From contig CAAGGY010000129.1 of NCBI GenBank assembly GCA_900769525.1, positions 1 to 5,283 on the forward strand: DNA of 5,283 bases, in the 5' to 3' direction. The position numbers and the translations under genes were made by a program. Each line of letters opens with the position of its first letter. Within the stretch, counting starts at the first letter, position 1. A model generated the notes under the pieces. It searched no databases, was not told the DNA's origin, and saw nothing but the letters and a program-made list of their open reading frames with translations. Below, piece by piece: positions 1 to 4,932 of the stretch. Source of the stretch: an uncultured Alistipes sp. (GTDB taxonomy: Bacteria; Bacteroidota; Bacteroidia; Bacteroidales; Rikenellaceae).

Positions 1-1
1 C

Positions 2-382
2 ACTCCTAACGCATTGCACAACTTCGCAATGTACCTCGATGGCGAGTGGTACTCAATGACTGCTAAGGAGGGTACTTACGACGACAACGATCCTATCGGT
101 GTTCTCGACGTATCAGTTCTCTCTAACCTCGTTTTGGACAAGGTTCTCGGCATCGCTGACCTCCGCACATCTAAGCGTATCGACTTCGTAGGCGGTATCC
201 GTGGTTTGGGCGAGTTGCAGAAGCGTGTTGACAGCGGCGAGATGAAGGTTGCTTTCGCATTGTACCCAGTATCTATGCAGCAGCTCTTCGATATCGCTGA
301 CACTGGCAACATCATGCCTCCAAAGACTACTTGGTTTGAGCCTAAGTTGCGTTCAGGTGTTGTTATCCACTCATTCGAGTAA
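2..382 (+). CDS. DUF1015 family protein, C-terminal part (5' end outside window)
   Basis: This is the last 126 codons of a gene whose start lies upstream; the frame is open to the window edge, so the TTG at 14 is not a real start. The product resembles the conserved C-terminus of DUF1015 proteins (about 400 residues, cytosolic, biochemical role unknown). Visible family-like stretches are FAMYLDGEWYSMTAKEG near the beginning, KRIDFVGGIRGLGELQKRV in the middle, and GNIMPPKTTWFEPKLRSG followed by VIHSFE at the end. From family knowledge, Bacteroidetes copies often sit downstream of serC and serA, so serine-biosynthesis genes may precede this one, but that is outside the window. Codon choice is strongly biased (every Asn is AAC, Asp mostly GAC, Phe mostly TTC), unlike the sigma and envelope genes that follow, which suggests high expression. 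It stops at TAA and is followed by a terminator. The family call rests on recalled motifs. Confidence 0.85.
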   Translation, partial: TPNALHNFAMYLDGEWYSMTAKEGTYDDNDPIGVLDVSVLSNLVLDKVLGIADLRTSKRIDFVGGIRGLGELQKRVDSGEMKVAFALYPVSMQQLFDIADTGNIMPPKTTWFEPKLRSGVVIHSFE

Positions 383-422
383 TCTTCGATTTGTATAGGG
401 CACCTTTGTCCTATCCTATATT

Positions 423-468
423 AAATATCGTGGGCAGTACGTCAATGACTGTCCCACGATATTTTCTT
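423..468 (+). terminator. Intrinsic terminator after the DUF1015 gene
   Basis: The arms AAATATCGTGGG (423-434) and CCCACGATATTT (453-464) are perfectly complementary over 12 bp. The stem continues inward as CAGT (435-438) with ACTG (448-451) past a single bulged T at 452, leaving a 9-nt loop. A T-rich run (463-468) follows on the + strand. The hairpin lies between two convergent units and could also end the - strand sigma unit, although the T-run on that side is weaker. A smaller hairpin, ATAGG (395-399) with CCTAT (410-414), lies just upstream. Confidence 0.85.
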
Positions 469-504
469 TATAAGTGGCTATTCGAGAGATGACCTCAGGT
501 GTCA

Positions 505-1101
505 TTACTGCATCTGTTGCAACTCCTTGATTTGGTTGAGTATTTCGTTGGTCTCATTGACAATGTTGCTGTTAATCTTATAGCCAATTACCAGGCCCAC
601 GATGATACCCACAGCGCTGCCAAGGTATATTCCGAGTGCGTATGAGTTAAAGTCGTAAATTGTTAGTAGCTCGTACATCCACCAGCCGTACCATGCCAAT
701 AATATAGGCAGTGCCGTCTTCCACCAATCTCTGTAGTGCCTCTTGATTTTTGTTAATTGCTCAACTACCTCCAATAAATTACCTCCAGAAAGGTTGATGC
801 GACGAAACGAGTAGTGCTTATATATCGTTATGGCGAGGCAGGCGCTCAGGAGTATTGCTGTGGCAAAAATGAATGGGAGCGATAGTCGCATCCATGTGAA
901 GACCCAGGTGCAGTATATAAATGCCAGACATCCACCTATCACGGTGCGAAGCATTGTCTTATCTATCTTCGACATCTTTTTTGACATCGAATAGCGCAGT
1001 TGCTGCTCGTTGATAATCTTCTGATTATTGAGTTTAGACTTGAGTATCTCGATTTGCGAGCGCATCTCTTCGAGTTCGAGTGACGTATCTCTATTCTCCA
1101 T
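505..1101 (-). CDS. Four-TM coiled-coil membrane protein, putative regulator of the adjacent ECF sigma factor
   Basis: The product has 198 residues. It begins with a charged, probably coiled-coil helix (about 7-36, LELEEMRSQIEILKSKL) and a basic patch (41-48, KKMSKIDK). Four hydrophobic segments follow at about 52-70, 74-95, 129-147 and 155-175. The loop between the second and third (96-128) is hydrophilic, and a second helix rich in Asn, Glu and Leu closes the protein (178-198). By this reading both ends and the central loop are cytoplasmic. The start is ATG at 1101, 11 nt after the sigma stop codon, so the two genes are surely co-transcribed. I recall similar small membrane proteins, annotated only as hypothetical, directly behind ECF sigma genes in Bacteroides. 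It lacks the zinc anti-sigma motif HxxxCxxC. A role in holding the sigma factor at the membrane is inferred from topology and gene order; no established family name is claimed. Confidence 0.78.
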   Translation of the reverse strand: MENRDTSLELEEMRSQIEILKSKLNNQKIINEQQLRYSMSKKMSKIDKTMLRTVIGGCLAFIYCTWVFTWMRLSLPFIFATAILLSACLAITIYKHYSFRRINLSGGNLLEVVEQLTKIKRHYRDWWKTALPILLAWYGWWMYELLTIYDFNSYALGIYLGSAVGIIVGLVIGYKINSNIVNETNEILNQIKELQQMQ

Positions 1102-1112
1102 AGTTATAGTTG

Positions 1113-1595
1113 TTATTCGTCCGACATATTCTTTAGTTGCTCCTTGATTCTATAAAGGCGTACCGACACATTTTTTGCCGTAATGCCCACTATTGCACCG
1201 ATCTCCTCGTAGCTCATATTCTCAATCCATAGCAGCACTATGGCTCTGTCGAAGTGACTAAGACGACTTATGCGCTTCTGTAGCAGTCGTATCTGTCGTG
1301 TGTCGTCGTCAGCATCGCTAAAGAGGTTGATGTCAAGATTTAGCCTCTCTGTGTTGCTGTGGCGTTTGTGTTTGCGCTCTGCGGTGATGCAGGTGTTAAG
1401 ACTTACTCGGTATATCCAGGTCTTTATGTTGCTCTCATTGCGGAACGAGGCAAAGCCACGCCATAGGTTGACGAGTATCTCCTGGAAGAGGTCAGCCACC
1501 TGGTCCTCATCTTGCGAGAACATATAGCACACGGTGTATATCGTGCTCTTGTGTTCGTGTACTACTTGCGTGAATTCTTTTTCAAGTTGCTCCAT
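1113..1595 (-). CDS. RNA polymerase ECF-type sigma factor (four-TM partner module)
   Basis: The 160-residue product has the two-domain layout of ECF sigma factors. Region 2 spans roughly 10-75 and includes the polymerase- and -10-binding stretch QVADLFQEILVNLWRG (32-47) and the typical FRNESNIKTWIYRVSLNTC (51-69). A linker rich in Asp and Asn (about 85-100) joins it to region 4 (about 104-154), whose helix-turn-helix is MSYEEIGAIVGITAKNVSVRL (127-147), the -35 reader. Length is usual for the group. ATG at 1595 fits the family N-terminus. It is the first gene of a two-gene unit with the four-TM protein and runs divergently from a second, unlike ECF gene 126 nt away. Upstream there is no Bacteroidetes housekeeping promoter on this strand, but a CGTC element suggests ECF-dependent, possibly self-driven, transcription. 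The target genes cannot be told from the window. Confidence 0.93.
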   Translation of the reverse strand: MEQLEKEFTQVVHEHKSTIYTVCYMFSQDEDQVADLFQEILVNLWRGFASFRNESNIKTWIYRVSLNTCITAERKHKRHSNTERLNLDINLFSDADDDTRQIRLLQKRISRLSHFDRAIVLLWIENMSYEEIGAIVGITAKNVSVRLYRIKEQLKNMSDE

Positions 1596-1613
1596 CTCAA
1601 TTTAGGTTTTATC

Positions 1614-1647
1614 TATTAGACGCACCGTGTGGTCTAAAAACTACACG
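1614..1647 (-). promoter_or_regulatory. Candidate ECF-type promoter and inverted repeat upstream of the - strand sigma gene
   Basis: Read on the - strand, CGTCTAATA (1622 down to 1614) resembles the CGTC -10 element of many ECF promoters and would place the transcript start roughly 10-15 nt before the ATG at 1595. Just upstream lies an inverted repeat CGTGT-N12-ACACG (arms 1626-1630 and 1643-1647 on the + strand), around the T-rich TAGTTTTTAGACC. No TTTG occurs on the - strand of this gap, so the housekeeping pattern is absent. A classical -35 AAC is present only at the wrong distance (25 nt), so the -35 assignment is open. Confidence 0.4.
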
Positions 1648-1660
1648 AAGTTACTATTTT

Positions 1661-1692
1661 TTTGTCTTCAATGTCAGAAAACGCTATCTTTG
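1661..1692 (+). promoter_or_regulatory. Bacteroidetes housekeeping-type promoter for the + strand sigma operon
   Basis: TTTG at 1661-1664 (-33 box) and TATCTTTG at 1685-1692 (-7 box, consensus TAnnTTTG) are separated by exactly 20 nt, the expected spacing for the primary sigma factor of Bacteroidetes. Transcription would begin near 1698-1700. That gives a leader of only about 22 nt to ATG 1722 and makes the in-frame GTG at 1710 an unlikely start. Confidence 0.8.
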
Positions 1693-1721
1693 GTGTTATA
1701 TAGGTAGAAGTGACAAAGAGA

Positions 1722-2204
1722 ATGACACACCAAGAGTTCGAAATATTTGCACAGCGATGTCGTGGTAAGATGCTTGCCACAGCACGCCACTACCTTGACA
1801 CGAGTGATGAGGCAGAAGATGTTGTGCAGGAGGCTATGCTCAAACTCTTCGTTATGCGTCATCGCCTTGGAGAGTTTAGTCATCCCGAAGCCTTCGCTAC
1901 GGTAGTGGTCAAACATCTTGCGCTAAACATAGTTCGCAGCAGTAGTCGGCGCAGGATGGTAAATATCGACAACCTGCTTCTTATGAGCGAAGAGCTAATC
2001 GAAGATGGAGAGCTTGGCGAGTTGCTTAGGGCTATTGACACACTCCCCTCGAAACAGCAAATTGTCTTGCGGCTAAAGCATATTGAGGGTATGGAGGTTA
2101 ATGAGATAGCTGAAACAATACAGATGTCTGAAGATGCAGTATATCAAAATCTTAGTCGAGCGCGACGTGCAATACTAAACAAGTTTAAAGCAAAAGAGTT
2201 ATGA
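1722..2204 (+). CDS. RNA polymerase ECF-type sigma factor (single-pass anti-sigma module)
   Basis: The 160-residue product is a second ECF sigma factor, clearly different from the one encoded divergently. Region 2 (about 10-76) contains TSDEAEDVVQEAMLKLF (27-43) and FSHPEAFATVVVKHLALNI (52-70). Region 4 (about 99-152) contains the helix-turn-helix EGMEVNEIAETIQMSEDAVYQ (122-142) followed by a basic tail, LSRARRAILNKFKAKEL. I chose ATG 1722 over GTG 1710, which shares the frame, because MTHQEFE fits the usual ECF N-terminus and the promoter implies a very short leader. The stop overlaps the ATG of the next gene (ATGA), a sign of translational coupling with the putative anti-sigma factor. The gene heads a four-gene unit with two exported proteins, so its product probably controls, or responds to, an envelope function. 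The signal is unknown. Confidence 0.94.
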   Translation: MTHQEFEIFAQRCRGKMLATARHYLDTSDEAEDVVQEAMLKLFVMRHRLGEFSHPEAFATVVVKHLALNIVRSSSRRRMVNIDNLLLMSEELIEDGELGELLRAIDTLPSKQQIVLRLKHIEGMEVNEIAETIQMSEDAVYQNLSRARRAILNKFKAKEL

Positions 2205-2650
2205 GTAAAGATAGATATATAGAGGCTCTTGTCGAGAAGTTTCTCGATGGTCGCACAATCAATGCTGAGGAGCAAGAGCTCTACGCTTGGTTTGCAACAG
2301 CCGATGTACCCAAGGAGTGGGCTGAGCTTAAAGATATGTTTGCTTGGTTTAGCGGGGGTATGCCAGAGACAACGAGTCTGGTTGAGAGTGCGCCGAAGCC
2401 TAAATCGAGATTCTCTTTATCGCTACGTCGTGGTGTTATGGCTATCTCTACGGCGGTTGCTGTTGCCGTCGTTGCCGTGCTTATGTGGCCATCATCGCAC
2501 AAGGTTAATATATATGAGGGTAGCTACATTATCGAGAGCGGTGACTATTGCGATAATATCGAGTATATTCAAGAGGATATCGAGGCGCTACTGCAGCGTG
2601 CCGATGATATAGAGCGTAGGTCCGATGAGCTTCTGGCACTCGCTGAGTAG
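2201..2650 (+). CDS. Single-pass anti-sigma-like membrane protein
   Basis: This 149-residue protein has a cytosolic N-terminal domain (1-76) with YIEALVEKFLDGRTINAEEQELYAWF (6-31) and VPKEWAELKDMFAWFSG (36-52), a pattern I recall from short Bacteroidales proteins encoded behind ECF sigma genes. One membrane span follows at about 78-96. The outer part (97-149) opens with YEGSYIIESGDYCDNI and ends in a strongly acidic helix (about 119-148, EDIEALLQRADDIERRSDELL). There is no HxxxCxxC zinc motif and no FecR-like periplasmic domain, so it is not a TonB-linked FecR-type regulator. It shares four bases with the sigma gene (ATGA), which fixes the start and suggests balanced synthesis of the pair. 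Anti-sigma function is inferred from position and topology. The short periplasmic tail could be the sensing end and might touch one of the two exported proteins encoded next. Confidence 0.8.
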   Translation: MSKDRYIEALVEKFLDGRTINAEEQELYAWFATADVPKEWAELKDMFAWFSGGMPETTSLVESAPKPKSRFSLSLRRGVMAISTAVAVAVVAVLMWPSSHKVNIYEGSYIIESGDYCDNIEYIQEDIEALLQRADDIERRSDELLALAE

Positions 2651-2708
2651 AACAACGAAAACTAAAGTGTACACTATAAACAATTATTGAACTTAAAATT
2701 TAAACAAT

Positions 2709-3101
2709 ATGAAGCAATTACTGATTTTAGCCACGTTGCTCATAGTCTCAGTTGCTGAGTGTGATGCACAGCAGCGCATCGATGAGTTGCTAAATCGAGA
2801 GATTGACAGTGGTACCACGGTGCTAAAGATGGCTGTGAAACGTGATCCTGAGACTGGCGAGATTATCAAGCGTGTCAAGGAGTTCACAACAACAGGAAAT
2901 AACAAGCTCGCAAAAGAGTTTATCGAGGCTTTTGAGAGTGAACGTGAGAGTGTCGATGGCTGGGAGGAGAATCGCAGTGCCGGTGTTGTGCAGATGACAG
3001 CAATATGGCGCAATCCTAAACGTGTCTACACTATCACCGTGGCGGGCTCAACGCTTGCGGTATTTGCACAAACCGTATACCGCGAGGATAAGAATAAATA
3101 A
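2709..3101 (+). CDS. Small exported protein, DUF5024-like
   Basis: The 130-residue product starts with a Sec signal peptide: MKQ, a hydrophobic core LLILATLLIVSVA, and a likely cut after AECDA at about residue 20. The mature part is about 110 residues and polar. Its start, QQRIDELLNREIDSGTTVLKM (21-41), followed by AVKRDPETGEIIKRVKEF (42-59), resembles DUF5024 proteins of Bacteroides as I remember them. The end (about 103-124, KRVYTITVAGSTLAVFAQTV) looks like beta strands. There is no lipoprotein Cys box, since the Cys at 18 is followed by cleavage-type residues rather than preceded by a good lipobox, so a periplasmic or secreted product is likely. It begins 58 nt after the anti-sigma gene with an A/T-rich leader, no Shine-Dalgarno and no promoter that I can find, so it is probably transcribed from the sigma promoter. 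Function is unknown; DUF4252-like proteins occupy similar loci and remain an alternative. Confidence 0.72.
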   Translation: MKQLLILATLLIVSVAECDAQQRIDELLNREIDSGTTVLKMAVKRDPETGEIIKRVKEFTTTGNNKLAKEFIEAFESERESVDGWEENRSAGVVQMTAIWRNPKRVYTITVAGSTLAVFAQTVYREDKNK

Positions 3102-3130
3102 AAGGTAAATAGTGATTAAATGAAGTGATT

Positions 3131-3889
3131 ATGAGAAAGATAATAGTTTTAGTGATGATGGCTACCACACTTTGCGCCATCAACTCACTCTCAGCCCAGG
3201 GTGTTGACGAAAAGAGTATTACGCTACACAATGGTGCTATTAAGGAGATTCACGCAACACTGCCAACGCTTATTACCGTTACAAATAGCGGTGACGATAG
3301 GATTGATATCTCATTTCCATCAGATGTTGAGCCATACCTGGATATTGAGATTATTAAGCAAGATAATATCCTTAGTTTTGATGTAAAGGATAAGAGTAGA
3401 ACTCGTAGAGAGCTCAATGCAATTCTGGAGAAGAATCCCATACGAGTACATCTGTCGTCATCGGTTTTGACATCTATTATGAATACTTCGGATATGTCGA
3501 TAACGTTCGCTGATGGTAGTGTGGGTGAGTGGTTTAATATAGTTAACACTGGATCCATATTTGTGAATGGTGAGGTACTGAAGGCTAAGAATAAGATTGA
3601 GTACTATAATACAGGTACGTTTACAAGCAAGATTAAAAGATATGATACTGATATACTTGGTCTTACAAGTACGGGTTTTCTCTATGTCAATGGCACAACA
3701 TCGGCTAAATATATCGAGCAGTCATCGACAGGAATTGAGAATACTAATCTCAAAGTGGCGTGCGTCAAGCTCACAATTACCTCTACGGGCAGTGGTGTTA
3801 TCAACTATGAGGGTACAGCCGACGATGTGGAGGTGATGTCGACAGGAAGTGCCACAATTCACACATCGAAGCTAAACTTCGAGCAGTAG
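3131..3889 (+). CDS. Exported DUF2807 (head GIN domain) beta-helix protein
   Basis: The 252-residue product has a signal peptide (MRKIIVLVMMATTLCAINSLSAQ, cut near 23) and then one long beta-rich domain. The hallmark is a ladder of (N/S)TG motifs at residues 139, 160, 180, 199, 218 and 237, preceded by NTS at 118. Steps of 19-21 residues match the coils of a right-handed beta-helix, as expected for DUF2807, labelled in databases as putative auto-transporter adhesin, head GIN domain. Despite that label there is no beta-barrel, sorting signal or lipobox, so it is probably periplasmic or released. I chose ATG 3131 over GTG 3125 because MRKII gives a proper signal-peptide start. It lies 29 nt behind the DUF5024-like gene with no promoter between, and is the last gene before a terminator. 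DUF2807 genes commonly neighbour ECF sigma or other regulators in Bacteroidetes. Role unknown. Confidence 0.85.
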   Translation: MRKIIVLVMMATTLCAINSLSAQGVDEKSITLHNGAIKEIHATLPTLITVTNSGDDRIDISFPSDVEPYLDIEIIKQDNILSFDVKDKSRTRRELNAILEKNPIRVHLSSSVLTSIMNTSDMSITFADGSVGEWFNIVNTGSIFVNGEVLKAKNKIEYYNTGTFTSKIKRYDTDILGLTSTGFLYVNGTTSAKYIEQSSTGIENTNLKVACVKLTITSTGSGVINYEGTADDVEVMSTGSATIHTSKLNFEQ

Positions 3890-3905
3890 TAAATAGGTTT
3901 ATATC

Positions 3906-3954
3906 AAGAGTCAAGCAGTGGGCATATATTTGTCTACTGCTTGCTCTTATTTTT
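3906..3954 (+). terminator. Intrinsic terminator of the sigma / DUF2807 operon
   Basis: AAGAG (3906-3910) pairs with CTCTT (3944-3948), and CAAGCAGT (3912-3919) pairs with ACTGCTTG (3936-3943), with one bulged T at 3911. This makes a 13-bp stem with a 16-nt loop. The run ATTTTT (3949-3954) follows. It starts 16 nt after the DUF2807 stop and separates this operon from the rfb genes. Confidence 0.9.
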
Positions 3955-3991
3955 AAGCTATGACGTTAAGTGGTTGAATTTGGGCTTGTCG

Positions 3992-4023
3992 TTTGGATTT
4001 TACCGATATTAATACTATTTTTG
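3992..4023 (+). promoter_or_regulatory. Bacteroidetes housekeeping-type promoter for rfbA-rfbC
   Basis: TTTG (3992-3995) and TATTTTTG (4016-4023, consensus TAnnTTTG) lie 20 nt apart, the same geometry as the promoter of the sigma operon in this window. The transcript would start near 4030, giving a leader of about 35 nt. That leader contains a small hairpin, CGTTT (4034-4038) with AAACG (4045-4049). Confidence 0.8.
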
Positions 4024-4065
4024 TAAGATAGAACGTTTTCATTTAAACGAATTAATGCAAAGCAG

Positions 4066-4932
4066 ATGAAGGGTATTGTTTTAGCAGGTGGTAGCGGCAC
4101 ACGCCTCTATCCAATTACTAAGGGTGTTAGCAAACAGCTACTCCCCATTTTCGATAAGCCGATGGTCTACTATCCCATCTCGGTGCTTATGATGGCGGGT
4201 ATTCGTGACATCCTCATTATCTCGACACCTATGGACCTACCTATGTTTCGCCGATTACTTGGCACGGGCGAGGAGATGGGCCTAAGGTTCGAGTATGCCG
4301 AGCAGCCGCAGCCCAATGGCCTTGCTGAGGCATTTATCATTGGTCGTGAGTTTGTTGGCGAGGATGATGTATGCTTGGTACTTGGCGACAATATCTTCCA
4401 CGGTGCGGGCTTCGAAATAATGCTTCGCCGTGCTGTGGAGTGTTGTGCTTCGCAGCGTCGTGCTACAGTCTTTGGCTATAAGGTGCAAAACCCTGAGCGC
4501 TACGGTGTTGTGGAGTTTGATTCCGAGGGTCGTGCCCTGTCGATAGTAGAGAAGCCTACTGAGCCACGCTCTGACTATGCTGTTACGGGCCTATACTTCT
4601 ACCCCAATAGTGTTCTCGATGTTGCCACCACAATAACCCCTTCAGCACGTGGCGAGCTTGAGATAACATCGGTAAATCAGCACTATCTCACCGAGCAGCA
4701 ACTAAATGTCGAGATTCTGGATCGTGGCTTTGCGTGGCTTGATACGGGTACTCACGACTCATTGGCCGAGGCCTCAATATTTGTCGAGGTTATCGAGAAG
4801 CGCCAGGGACAAAAGATTGCCTGCTTAGAGGAGATTGCCTATCGCAACGGCTGGATTAGCCGTGAGCAGCTCCATGCGCTTGCCGAGCCTATGCGCAACA
4901 ATCAATATGGACAATATCTGCTTAAGCTATGA
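4066..4932 (+). CDS. rfbA: Glucose-1-phosphate thymidylyltransferase (dTDP-glucose synthase)
   Basis: The enzyme joins dTTP and glucose-1-phosphate to give dTDP-glucose and pyrophosphate, the first step of dTDP-L-rhamnose synthesis in the cytosol. The 288 residues match the usual RmlA/RfbA length. Seen in order: nucleotide-binding loop GGSGTRLYP (8-16); SKQLLPIFDKPMVYYP (22-37); EYAEQPQPNGLAEAF (76-90); LGDNIFHG (106-113) with the metal-binding Asp108; the sugar-site stretches VEKP (161-164) and GLYFY (175-179); GELEIT (196-201); and AWLDTGTHDSL (223-233) with the second metal ligand Asp226. No key residue is missing, so it should be active. ATG 4066 gives the family N-terminus MKGIVLAGG; an ATG at 4055 is out of frame. 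It has its own promoter and shares ATGA with rfbC, so the two are coupled. Feedback by dTDP-rhamnose is known for the family. Confidence 0.98.
   Translation: MKGIVLAGGSGTRLYPITKGVSKQLLPIFDKPMVYYPISVLMMAGIRDILIISTPMDLPMFRRLLGTGEEMGLRFEYAEQPQPNGLAEAFIIGREFVGEDDVCLVLGDNIFHGAGFEIMLRRAVECCASQRRATVFGYKVQNPERYGVVEFDSEGRALSIVEKPTEPRSDYAVTGLYFYPNSVLDVATTITPSARGELEITSVNQHYLTEQQLNVEILDRGFAWLDTGTHDSLAEASIFVEVIEKRQGQKIACLEEIAYRNGWISREQLHALAEPMRNNQYGQYLLKL

Noticed and set aside
489..505. Small inverted repeat ATGAC-N7-GTCAT at the end of the four-TM gene
   Set aside because: The stem is only 5 bp with no T-run on either strand; the stronger hairpin at 423-468 explains termination better.
1636..1643. TAGTTTTT on the - strand as a housekeeping -7 box
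   Set aside because: The final G of TAnnTTTG is missing and there is no TTTG 19-21 nt upstream on that strand.
1710..1721. GTG at 1710 as start of the + strand sigma gene
   Set aside because: It would add only four residues, leaves a leader of about 10 nt from the predicted transcript start, and ATG 1722 gives the expected ECF N-terminus.
2666..2675. Perfect 10-bp palindrome AGTGTACACT before the DUF5024-like gene
   Set aside because: It could be an operator, but a single short palindrome with no nearby promoter elements and no second copy can occur by chance.
2693..3013. Antisense open frame opposite the DUF5024-like gene
   Set aside because: It is Ser-rich with no recognisable domain and lies opposite a gene with a clear signal peptide and operon context.
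3125..3130. GTG at 3125 as start of the DUF2807 gene
   Set aside because: ATG 3131 begins a clean signal peptide (MRKII); the extension adds only two residues.
3250..3558. Antisense open frame inside the DUF2807 gene
   Set aside because: No promoter or recognisable protein features; it is a shadow of the real gene.
4034..4049. Hairpin CGTTT-N6-AAACG in the rfbA leader as a regulatory RNA element
   Set aside because: Five base pairs are too weak to claim a riboswitch or attenuator, and nothing else in the 35-nt leader supports it.
4170..4488. Two antisense open frames inside rfbA
   Set aside because: They lie fully within a gene with intact catalytic motifs, and the translations look like random shadow sequence.
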